Source of the DNA: Macrostomum hystrix
Lineage: Eukaryota > Platyhelminthes > Macrostomidae
Length of the DNA: 64,000 nt
Direction of reading: 5' to 3'
Assembly (NCBI GenBank): GCA_950097015.1
Contig: CATNEN010000024.1
Span: 496,001 to 560,000, forward strand
Shown piece after piece: positions 42,868 through 53,600 of the stretch (positions are counted from its first letter, which is position 1; each line of letters begins with the position of its first letter). Below the pieces are notes generated by a model. That model saw only the letters and a list, made by a program, of their open reading frames with translations, made no database searches and was not told the origin of the DNA. The position numbers and the translations under genes were made by a program.

Positions 42868-43484
42868 TGGCTGAGGGACGGACTGAGGGAGTGACTGTAG
42901 AGTGACTGTAGAGTGACTGTAGAGTAACTGTAGAGTGACTGAGGTAGTGACTGAGGGAGTGACTGAGGTAGTGACTGAGGGAGTGACTGAGGGAGTGACT
43001 GAGGGAGTGACTGAGGGAGTGACTGAGGGACTGACTGAGGGAGTGACTGAGGTAGTGACTGAGGGAGTGACTGAGGTAGTGACTGAGGTAGTGACTGAGG
43101 GAGTGACTGAGGGAGTGACTGAGGGAGTGACTGAGGGAGTGACTGAGGGAGTGACTGAGGGAGTGACTGAGGGAGTGACTGAGGGAGTGACTGAGGGACT
43201 GACTGAGGGAGTGACTGAGGGACTGACTGAGGGAGTGACTGAGGTAATGACTGAGGGAGTGACTGAGGGACTGACTGAGGGACTGACTGAGGGACTGACT
43301 GAGGGAGTGACTGAGGGACTGACTGAGGGAGTGACTGAGGTAGTGACTGAGGGACTGACTGAGGGACTGACTGAGGGAGTGACTGAGGTAATGACTGAGG
43401 GAGTGACTGAGGGACTGACTGAGGGACTGACTGAGGGAGTGACTGAGGGAGTGACTGAGGGAGTGACTGAGGGAGTGACTGAGC
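42868..43484. repeat. Minisatellite, 12-bp unit (~50 copies)
   Basis: The unit is GACTGAGGGAGT, with GGGACT, GGTAGT and GGTAAT variants, and an earlier form (GACTGTAGAGT) at the left edge. Confidence 0.95.
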
Positions 43485-43662
43485 ACTAGTACTCGTAAAT
43501 CAGTTAGAAAGCCCTTGAATTTTTACGTAGAAATTTTGTGGTTCGAGTAAACTGAACGCAAATAATTCAGTTTTAGTGACTCGCTATATCATGAATTTGT
43601 ACAAGCAAAGCGTTAAATTTGATGAATAATTTGTTTATCAAAAATAGGAAAAGTTTGATTGT

Positions 43663-44953
43663 CAGGTTGTCAATACAGGTTGTCAATACAGAGACACCCT
43701 GACAATCAATACAGAGACACCCTGACAATCAACACAGAGACACCCTGACAATCAATACATAGACACCCTGACAATCAGTACAGAGACACCCTGACAATCA
43801 ATACATAGACACCCTGACAACCAATACATAGACACCCTGACAATCAATACATAGACACCCCGACAACCAATACATAGACACCCTGACAATCAGTACAGAG
43901 ACACCCTGACAACCAATACATAGACACCCCGACAACCAATACATAGACACCCTGACAATCAGTACAGAGACACCCTGACAATCAATACAGAGACACCCTG
44001 ACAACCAATACATAGACACCCTGACAATCAACACAGAGACACCCTGACAATCAGTACAGAGACACCCTGACAATCAATACAGAGACACCCTGACAATCAG
44101 TACAGAGACACCCTGACAATCAATACATAGACACCCTGACAACCAATACATAGACACCCTGACAATCAATACATAGACACCCCGACAACCAATACATAGA
44201 CACCCTGACAATCAGTACAGAGACACCCTGACAACCAATACATAGACACCCCGACAACCAATACATAGACACCCTGACAATCAGTACAGAGACACCCTGA
44301 CAATCAATACAGAGACACCCTGACAACCAATACATAGACACCCTGACAATCAACACAGAGACACCCTGACAATCAGTACAGAGACACCCTGACAATCAAT
44401 ACAGAGACACCCTGACAATCAATACATAGAATCCCTGATAACCAATACATAGAACCCTGACAATCAATACAGAGACACCCTGACAATCAATACAGAGACA
44501 CCCTGACAATCAATACAGAGACACCCTGAAAATCAATACAGAGACACCCTGACAATCAATACAGAGACACCCTGACAATCAATACAGAGACACCCTGACA
44601 ATCAATACAGAGACACCCTGACAATCAATACAGAGACACCCTGACAACCAATACAGAGACACCCTGACAATCAATACAGAGACACCCTGACAATCAATAC
44701 AGAGACACCCTGACAATCAATACAGAGACACCCTGACAATCAATACAGAGACACCCTGACAATCAATACAGAGACACCCTGACAATCAATACAGAGACAC
44801 CCTGACAATCAATACAGAGACACCCTGACAATCAATACAGAGACACCCTGACAATCAATACAGAGACACCCTGACAATCAATACAGAGACACCCTGACAA
44901 TCAATACAGAGACACCCTGACAATCAGTACAGAGACACCCTGACAATCAATAC
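43663..44953. repeat. Minisatellite, 23-bp unit (~56 copies) with a 322-bp higher-order repeat
   Basis: The unit begins ACAATCAATACAGAGACACC and ends CTG. A block of 14 units (322 bp) with a specific variant order (CATAGACACCCCGACAACC and others) at about 43798-44119 is repeated practically without change at about 44120-44441. To the right the units become almost uniform. Confidence 0.95.
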
Positions 44954-45560
44954 GAGTAAAATATAAATATATATACAGGCTTACAAAACGGGTAAGAAAG
45001 CTACAATAACCAATGCCAAAAGTAAAACAATATTTTACGCAAAAACGATTTGAAAAATATTGCATTGAATTGCTGACATCTGAAAGACCGACTTAAAAAG
45101 ACATTTTCTAAGTCGTGTTTACCTTTTGAAATTTGAAAGTTGCATTGACTATCACACAATAAAATTCATAAAATGTGTTAACGTTGCTACTCGTGCACAT
45201 GTGTGAGTAGTGTGTAGCACAGAAGCCGCTTTTTCTAAAAAAAACGTTGAGAAAAGCGCGTAGTAAGAATAAGAAGAATGCAGTGCAGCTGTCACTTAAT
45301 CGCCCACAGTCGCTATATGGCATAGAATCTAGAACTGTGCTCAGATATGACTCACACTATATACAGACACAAAAAATACAGTTACTATTCGTGTATAGAG
45401 AAGCGAGAGGAATGTGAATAGTTATTGGACCACGCGAGCTTGCATTGTCAAGGCTCAGACAGGAAATTAAGAAACTCCCACCGCTAGCGAGTTGTTTTGT
45501 CAGAGAGCAACAAAAATGTTTGAATTGAAAGTGCGTTAGAGAGTTTACTGTGATTATATT
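44954..45560. other. Intergenic, nothing recognised
   Basis: Unique AT-rich sequence. Confidence 0.45.
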
Positions 45561-45569
45561 ATACAACTG

Positions 45570-45625
45570 CAGTTAACACTGCCTGAGGATGACTATAGTC
45601 AGGACAGATGTACACCAAACGTCTG
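45570..45625 (+). mobile_element. Fragment related to SINE family 2
   Basis: CACTGCCTGAGGATGACTAT...GTCAGGACAGATGTACACC resembles the internal part of the family 2 body (ACTGCCTGACGATGAGAGAG...AGATGTACACACC at about 61260). Only this short piece is present. Confidence 0.45.
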
Positions 45626-45649
45626 CTTAGGGGTATGCATTATTGCTGT

Positions 45650-46027
45650 CAATCAAAGCCTCTTCAAGGTTGTCAAGGGTGTCAGTAGGGTTCTTTTAAA
45701 CGTTGTCAATCAACACTTGTGAAACCTGTTAACAAATCACAGTCAAAGTTATCAAACAATGCCAGTGGAATTCATCATCAGCTATGGCAACTGTCAATCA
45801 GGGCTTGTCAAGCCTGTAAAAATGTCTATCGAAGCTATCAATCAACGGCTGTCAAAGCCTGTCAAATCAAAGCCTGTTCAACAGTTGTGAAACCCGTAAA
45901 ACAAAAAACTGTCCAAGCTGTCAATTAAGCTGTCAATCAACGCCTGTCAAATTCATCGATCATCAGCTGTCAATTAAGCTGCCAATCAACGCCTGTCAAA
46001 TTCATCTATCATCAGCTGTCAAAGCTG
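45650..46027. repeat. Degenerate short repeat (TGTCAATCAA/CTGTCAAA type)
   Basis: Irregular repetition of AGCTGTCAATCAACGCCTGT and relatives directly beyond the stop codon of the kinase gene; no fixed period. Confidence 0.7.
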
Positions 46028-48946
46028 TCAATCAACGCTGTCCAGCAGGCGCAGTTTCGAGCAGGCGGCGCCATTAGCTGGCAGCGAACGACGTCTCCGC
46101 TTAGACAGTGACAGCCGACGGAGCAGCTGCTGATCGGCCAGCTCAGAGATTCGTCTGGCGGAAGGCCGCTCGTCTGGCGATCGTCGCAGGCAGTTTTGAA
46201 GCAGCTCGAACCTGGAGACAAACAGATTGGATATTGGATAGAAATGACATATGGGACTAGGTGCGCAGCTAGTGGGGCTAGAAGTACAGCTAGAAGTGAC
46301 ATTCTTTCCCTGAGCTAAGATTCGAACTCCCAACCTCTCATTTAGAAGGCTGAAATCTCCAACTACCGGGACTCATAGAAAAATCAGAAAATTGTCGCAC
46401 TCACAGAGAGTGAACTACGCTGCTTTCGTCTCCGTCGTTGTCACAAATGTCGACGGCGACCGTCTCCGAAGCCTCCTGGATCAGGCAGGCATTCAGGTCG
46501 ATTCGATCAGCAGCCAGGGCTTCCAGTAGCTGGGCGTCAGTCAGGCGACGATGCGGAAGCTCCGCAAAGCTGCACAGCTCGAGCAGCAGAACACCGAGGG
46601 ACCTAGGTGAGAGATCACAGGTAATCCCTGAGGATGGTGAGAGATCACAGGTAATACCTGAGGATGGTGAGAGATCACAGGTAAGCCCTGAGGATGGTGA
46701 GAGATCACAGGTAAACCCTGAGAATGGTGAGAGATCACAGGTAAGCCCTGAGGATGGTGAGAGATTACAGGTAAACCCTGAGGATGTAATGAGGTCACTG
46801 ATAAACCCTCAGGATGAGGCGATGCATACAGCCCTAGAGTAGTGACGAGAAGAACAGTTAATAAACTGATCAAGATGCTCACCACACATTGGCCAGCACA
46901 TTCTGATCATCAGCTGCCACAGCTCGCGACTTCTTGACTCCGCTGACAATACCGATGCCGGAAGCGTCCGCTGTCTGCAGTCGAAGTGTCTCAGGTGCCA
47001 GCCAGCGCAACGGTACCAGGTCACCATTAACATTGACGTAGTCGCTCTGTGAGTATGTCACGTGACAGGGGAGGTCAATTTACTGAAGCTGCAGTGGAAG
47101 AGTGGGGAGGTCAATCTACGGAGGCTGCACTGGGACAGAGGAGGTCAATCTACGGAGGCTCCAGTAAGAGGGTTATTAGCTACCCAAGAGCTACCCAGCC
47201 TCACTGGATGCAGCATCTGGGTGCAGCCGTAATCGCCAATCTTAACCACCATCGAGCCAGTCGCCACCTGGCAGTTCCTGGCGCCGACGTCCTGGTAGAC
47301 GAAGCCCCGGTCGTGCAGGGCGGCGAGGCCGCGGCTGGCCTGCGTGGCGAATCGGATGGCCAGCAGGCGGTCGCTGAATTTGTAGCTAAGGCCTTTGGCA
47401 GCGCCAAAGCCGGACAGCCGCTCCGACACCAGCAGCGACTTCAGGTCCGTCTATATAAGGACAATAGATCAACAGGTGAGTTAAATGATAAGGTCACCTG
47501 TTCAGGTCATTCTAAGAATTATATGTGACGTCATTTTTAGAATTATCTTGTGACTTAAAATCATCAGGCAAGGTCATTCTTAGAATCATCAGGCAAGGTC
47601 ATTCTTAGAATCATCTGGTAAGGCCATTCTTAGAATCATCTGGTAAGGTCATTCTTAGAATCATCTGTTAAGGTCATTCTTAGAATCATCTGGTAAGGTC
47701 ATTCTTAGAATCATCTGGTGAGGTCATTCTTAGAATCATCTGGTAAGGTCATTCTTAGAATCATCTGGTGAGGCTATTTTTAGAATAATCTGTTACTAAA
47801 CCAAAACTCCTATAGATGATATTACTAATGAGCGTGGTTTTGAGTGATGACAAGAAGATGTCAAACCAGTGCAATCAAGCCCCAGGCTGTGTCTCACAGC
47901 GGCAGCCTCCATGACGGCCAGGCACGGCTCCTCTGGGCAGACGGCGAGCAGGCGGAGCACGCAGGGATCCGACGCGCATTCTCTGTAGGCCTGCAGGTCG
48001 GCCAGGAAGTGGCGCCGATTCCTGCCCCGACAATCGCCGTTGGTGAGCAGCCGGACAATGACCCGGTCGCGGAGGCTCTCGCCGTAGCGGGTGCAGTCGG
48101 CCTGCACCACCGGGCCAAACCAAGCAGAGCCAATTTCCCACAGAAAGTACAGGTGCTTCCGGTCCATGCGGAGCGGGTCGGGAGCTGCAGGTTGGAATGT
48201 TGAATTGAGGCCACTCATCAACTCGGCTACATGTCAACTCGGCTACATGTCAACTCGGCTACATGTCAACTCGGCTACATGTCAACTCGGCTACATGTCA
48301 ACTCGGCTACATGTCAACTCGGCTACATGTCAACTCGGCTACATGTCAACTCGGCTACATGTCAACTCGGCTACTCGTCGCTTCTTACTAAATTGCTCAA
48401 CTCTCAAACCCAGGACTCAACCCTCGTGACTCACCGAGGATCACGCCGGACGGCGGAGCGGCCTCCGGGCTTGCCAGGCGCACTCGCGGCCTCAAAAACT
48501 TCGCCGCCGGCTCCTGCATGACGGCCGTCGGATCCGTCAACAGCTGGCAACTCGGCCATCGACCGCCAACTCCCTGACCGAAGCCACCGATGCTGTTGCC
48601 TGCAGTCAGTGCATGGAAGAAGTCAGCAGATGCAACCGCCGCCGACGAGGCCTCAATTGATGGCGGCAGAAACGGAAATGTCGGCGTGGGCGCCTGAGTC
48701 TGAATTGGAGACTCCTGCTGCGGTACGAACACCTGCGTGAGGGATTTTATATTTTTATCACGACTGTTGGAGAACATTACATTAGTAAAGTAGCGAAATT
48801 ACCTTGTACTTCTTGGACTTAACACACCGCGATACACATAGAACAATTATCAGGGCAAAGAACAGAAGGGAGCAAATTGAGATCGCTAGCATTAGAGCAC
48901 TGGATATTTGCAGAGATGCAGGAGCTGTAGACTCCAGTGACAACAT
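46028..48946 (-). CDS. Lemur-tail (LMTK/AATYK)-type membrane kinase, 506 aa, seven exons, probably a pseudokinase
   Basis: Proposed minus-strand exons are 48946-48803, 48732-48435, 48184-47898, 47450-47205, 47046-46883, 46602-46405 and 46211-46028. All joins keep frame (phases 0,1,0,0,2,2) with GT..AG borders. One transmembrane helix lies at about residues 16-39, followed by a basic stop (KSKKYK) and a 110-residue linker. In the kinase domain the Gly loop is EIGSAWFG (164-171). VIVRLL has Arg192 where the ATP-binding Lys is expected. The catalytic loop is YQDVGARNC instead of HRDxxxxN, keeping Asp297 and Asn302. DYG (316-318) replaces DFG. VPLRWLAPE and NVWSLGVLLLEL follow, ending with SPDERPSARR. 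DYG, WFG and VPLRW are LMTK traits; Arg192 and the His-to-Tyr change are not, so ATP use is doubtful. The protein stops soon after the kinase domain, unlike the very long tails of vertebrate LMTKs. The start is the first in-frame ATG. Confidence 0.88.
46603..46812. repeat. Intronic minisatellite, 30-bp unit (7 copies), kinase intron 5
   Basis: The unit begins GGTGAGAGATCACAGGTAAG and ends CCCTGAGGAT. On the gene's strand the last unit supplies the pyrimidine tract and AG (TGATCTCTCACCTAG) used by the next exon. Confidence 0.92.
47055..47170. repeat. Intronic short repeat, kinase intron 4 (~3 copies)
   Basis: Three copies of a ~30-36-bp unit containing GGAGGTCAATCTACGGAGGC fill most of the 158-bp intron. 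Confidence 0.85.
47540..47790. repeat. Intronic minisatellite, 25-bp unit (~10 copies), kinase intron 3
   Basis: The unit is TTAGAATCATCTGGTAAGGT plus CATTC. The antisense orientation contains a perfect donor-like GGTAAG. Confidence 0.93.
48225..48376. repeat. Intronic minisatellite, 16-bp unit (~9.5 copies), kinase intron 2
   Basis: The unit is TCAACTCGGCTACATG, uniform; it fills 60% of the intron. Confidence 0.95.
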
Positions 48947-50605
48947 TACCGCGTTAATTAACGAGACAGTTTTCACAGTGTTAAAGCATATATGCTTTGA
49001 ATAAAATATTAAATAAAATAATTTCTATTAAAAAAGTAATTTTTTGCTAATACCACATTGTACAGTAGACTGCGATGTAAAAATAATATTTGGTAAAAAT
49101 TTGTAAAGTATAGTTATCGTCACAAGGAATATGGAAACAGCATGTAATCTCGTTATATTACAATTACAACTAGAAAGAGAAAGGAAGTTCGCTTAGAATG
49201 CCAATGACAGGAATCTAAAATTCACTATATCGCCTCGTCTGCTCAAAAATGGCTTACTGTTGAAGTGGAAAAGAGACGGAAATATAAAGAATTAGTCATT
49301 CACATATTGATCTGATCTTGCAATCGATAAAAGTTAATGTAACCTTAAAACTGTTGTTTGATACTACAACGAATTCGCGAGGTTTATTTACGACAGAGAA
49401 AAAACTGTTTGATGACTAAAGTGATAATAAAATAGTTTTAAAAAATTTAAAGCTTAGTCATCAAACATTTAGTTATAATGCACGCATTTTTTTCGATTTA
49501 TGAAATTCTTCGAAAAAAGATAAATTGAATCAGAAAATCTAGGCTGGATGGACGGCAGTGATTGGCATATTTTTTTTCTATTTGTCCTGACATTTTTACA
49601 CAACTTCTTTGACGTTTTATTACTTCGGTGTATACCGGCATTTGATTATTTCAAAATATTTTTATTTTTATATATCATCATATTTTATTCTTACATTAAA
49701 AGGGTCTACAGCTTTGAGTCTAAAAAACAAAAAGTGTGGATTTGTAAACCGTTTCGATTCCGTGTGTCAGCAACGAAACGAATATCAATATTTTGACTAA
49801 TATTAGTTTATTTTCCTGAACCCGGCGACAAACAGATTATTTGAAAGTAATTTTACTTTTGCTTTCTAAATTTTGTATTAAGAGTGGCACACACAAACTT
49901 GTAGTTTAAAGTATTGTTGCTTGTTTGTAGTTCTGTGAGGATTATGACAGCTACAATAATATTTAATAAAGCTCTAAATGTATTATATTGGTACTAAGTA
50001 ACTAAAGTTTTCGCCTTTAGTTATATACCTAACTAGTGATGTTTTGCAAGACCATGCATTTTACTTTATTATACGCCCTAGTACTAGCATTTGATTCTGT
50101 AAAATATTGTATAAGTTTTGATTACAATCGTTTAAAAAATTTTCTAAAAGCATAGCTAGCATTAACTTTTCTGTATAAAGTTTACACTTTCAAAGTTGCA
50201 TGAATAAATTATGATGGACAATCCAAGTGTCTAAACCTCTAGAAGAATTTTAATGTATAAAAAACTTTGATATTTGGCTCCTATTGTCTATCTATGAAAT
50301 AGCCTGTTTATGCCATTTTGAAACATGCTAACCAAATTGTAATGAATCTGACTGCATTTGGTTTAATATATAAATATATAAAGCATGCAATCTTAGTTTC
50401 AAAAATATAAGTATATATTGTTAAACAGTTTTATTTTATTTAACTGGTTTATTTTTAAATTAAATTTTTGTAATTGAACTGTTTAATTTGTCTCATTCCA
50501 GCTTACCTACTATGGCCATGCAAGCTTGGTGTCTATCAGCTAGCAACTAAAGGCTAACAAGAGCACCTTCAGAGCTACAGTCTATATTCACCACAGTCTG
50601 TACAA
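48947..50605. other. Intergenic region between divergent kinase and ceramide kinase genes
   Basis: AT-rich sequence that must hold both genes' promoters, since they are transcribed away from each other. No clear promoter motif was recognised. CATTCCAG near 50501 could be a 5' UTR splice acceptor, or trans-splice site, for the ceramide kinase gene. Confidence 0.5.
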
Positions 50606-53600
50606 ATGTCTAGCTTGCTAGAAGATCGCCTAACAAATATTTACCACTTTGAGTGCTCTTACAAAGGCAACCCCTGTACACTCACACTAAACCTACATGA
50701 CCAGTTTCTGTCTTGGCGCGCTCAAGCTGCCTGCTCTGTTACTGGAACAGGTATTATTTACCTCTTCATGATATTTATTGTCATAGTTCAATTTCATTGT
50801 CAGTAGTATGTGCTTCCGTTTTTTAGCTTAGTGTACTTTTTTACACTAAAGGAGTTTTAGCCTAGTGGTTAGAGCGTCGGACTTATGACTAGAAGGTCGC
50901 GGGTTCGATTCGTGCCTCTACTGGAACAATTTGTGTCCTTTAGCAAGACACTTGCTAAATGATACTCTGAATTGCTCTAGTTCACCCAGCTTATAAATGG
51001 GTACCAGCTTAGCTGGGGTAATTGAGGGTGGGTGTGGCGTCCTCCAGTCCATGGACTGAACAGCCGTACGCAGCCTTCAGATGCGCCGCGCAATAGCTGC
51101 GTCTGTGCCGTGGGCTGCACATGTGACCCGATCGGGGCAGGTGTAATCAATTATTAAAAAAGGTTTTTGTACTTTTTTAAGCCTAACAACTTTTCGTCTT
51201 ATGAAATGCAGCTTAGGGGTACCGAAATATTGTTCATTGTTTTTTTCTGAACCTAGTAGTCTGGGTAATAAGAACTATATTTTTCATTGATTTAATAAAA
51301 ATCAATATAGAGGCTCTATCGAACTTGCGCAACTCATAGTGCGAATAATCTATGTAAGAGGACTAGTTTATTGAATTTTAGTCCTTCTGTTAGCATTCGA
51401 CCAAACGGAAATGAACTTTGCCTGGGGGTACTGGACCTGAGGGTATGCGCGTACTGAGGGTACCTGAGGGTGCGCCGACTGTCAATTTGAAGTGCACGCA
51501 TACTCAGCTGCATGGGACACCCACCCCACATTTTCCACCCGCGGCTTGCTTTGCTTATTCTGAAAGCACGAGTGTCTGTTTGGCTTGCTTGTGTGTGCGT
51601 GCCTTAGTAGGGAGGGTAGACTTTTCCACAGTTCTAAAAACATTATTCGTTCACGACAGTCACCTCTTTATATTTCTTGGCTCTTTTTATAAACTTTTCT
51701 TGTTCCAAAACGAAAACTAGCAGATATTTTTTATCTAATTTATTTACAGTCACTTTCTGCAACAGCCAATTTACGTCCTATAAAATTAAGTTTAGGAAAA
51801 ACTAGCAACTTAAAATGTGATTATCTGTTGCTTCACAGTGGGAGTGTTGCCTTGGAAACCAATCTAATTAATCGATTCCACCTGCCCAGCTAGTTGAAAT
51901 TCAACACTGTTGACTTTCAACCAAATCTTGTTTATATAGCTAGGAAATGTATTGAGAAGAGAGTGAATCGGAAAGCGAAGGAATGCTAAGTCTTGTAGCT
52001 TTGCTTTGACAAAAAGCAAGCCTCTTATTGCTTCTCTGCTTGTGAGCGTATATTAATTAGGTTATTATGTAATAGTAATTGATTACACCAGCCCCCATTG
52101 GGGGATCTGTAATCTGGATCTGTTTGCAACAGTGAAGATCTGTAATTGACTTGTCACAAAAACCTAATATTTAGTAACATTACGCAGAAGCGCAGTAAAG
52201 TATCAGTGGATGATGTAAATGACACACTGAAGTATCAGTGGATGATGTAAATGACACACTGAAGTATCAGTGGATGATGTAAATGACACACTGAAGTATC
52301 AGTGGATGATGTAAATGACACACTGAAGTATCAGTGGATGATGTAAATGACACACTGAAGTATCAGTGGATGATGTAAATGACACACTGAAGTATCAGTG
52401 GATGATGTAAATGACACACTGAAGTATCAGTGGATGATGTAAATGACACACTGAAGTATCAGTGGATGATGTAAATGACACACTGAAGTATCAGTGGATG
52501 ATGTAAATGACACACTGAAGTATCAGTGGATGATGTAAATGACACACTGAAGTATCAGTGGATGATGTAAATGACACACTGAAGTATCAGTGGATGATGT
52601 AAATGACACACTGAAGTATCAGTGGATGATGTAAATGACACACGGAAGTATCAGTGGATGATGTAAATGACACACTGAAGTATCAGTGGATGATGTAAAT
52701 GACACACTGAAGTATTAGTGGATGATGTAAATGACACACGGATGTATTATAATTGACATTGATATGAAGCAAACACACACATTAAATCTCAATTCCATAG
52801 GCGCGCAGTACAAGCTGGATGAAGTGCTCCATGCTCACGTATCAGCTGCAGATTTCAATGGCCAGAAGCAGCAGCAGCAGCAGTTAGAGATCGTCGCAGC
52901 CGTGCGAAGCGGCGACTGTCGCTGGCGCCTTCAACAGATCTGCCTAACCATATTGATGGACTGTTCCAGTCTGCTGAACCTCCTGACTCCAGCCCTGGAG
53001 GCTGCGGCGGCGAAGCATCGTCGGCCGCGCTCCCTGCTGGTGTTTGTCAATCCCGTCAGCGGAGGCGGCGGGGCTGTTCGACTCTGCGACCGGCTGCTCA
53101 GGCCGGCGCTGAGGCAGTGCCGCGTGGCAGTCACTGTTGTGCACACGGAGAGGCGCGGCCACGCCAGGGACTTCCTCATGCAGGAGAAGCTGCAGTCCTT
53201 TGACGGGTGAGCGGCTGGCCTGCGGTGGGACGGAAAGAAACCCCCATCATCCCAGATCCTCACGTACTTTCTGTCATCCCAGATCCTAAAGTACTTTCTG
53301 TCATCCCAGATCCTAAAGTACTTTCTGTCATCCCAGATCCTAAAGTACTTTCTGTCGTTCCAGATCGTTAAGTACTCTCTATCATCCCAGATCCTCACAT
53401 ACTTTCTGTCATCCCAGATCCTTAAATACTTTGTCATCCCAGATTCTTAAGTACTTTTTGTCATCCCAGATTCTTAAATACTTTCTGTCATCCCAGATCC
53501 TTAAGTACTTTTTGTCATCCCAGATCCTTAAGTACTTTTTGTCATCCCAGATTCTTAAGTACTTTTTGTCATCCCAGATCCACAAAAACTTTCTGTCATC

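Noticed and set aside
43486-43489. Telomeric or subtelomeric region suggested by the array density
   Set aside because: No telomere-type hexamer array is present, and single-copy genes continue on both sides.
49548-49800. 82-codon hydrophobic open frame
   Set aside because: AT-rich DNA gives Phe/Ile/Leu-rich frames by chance; no start context, family or neighbouring exon.
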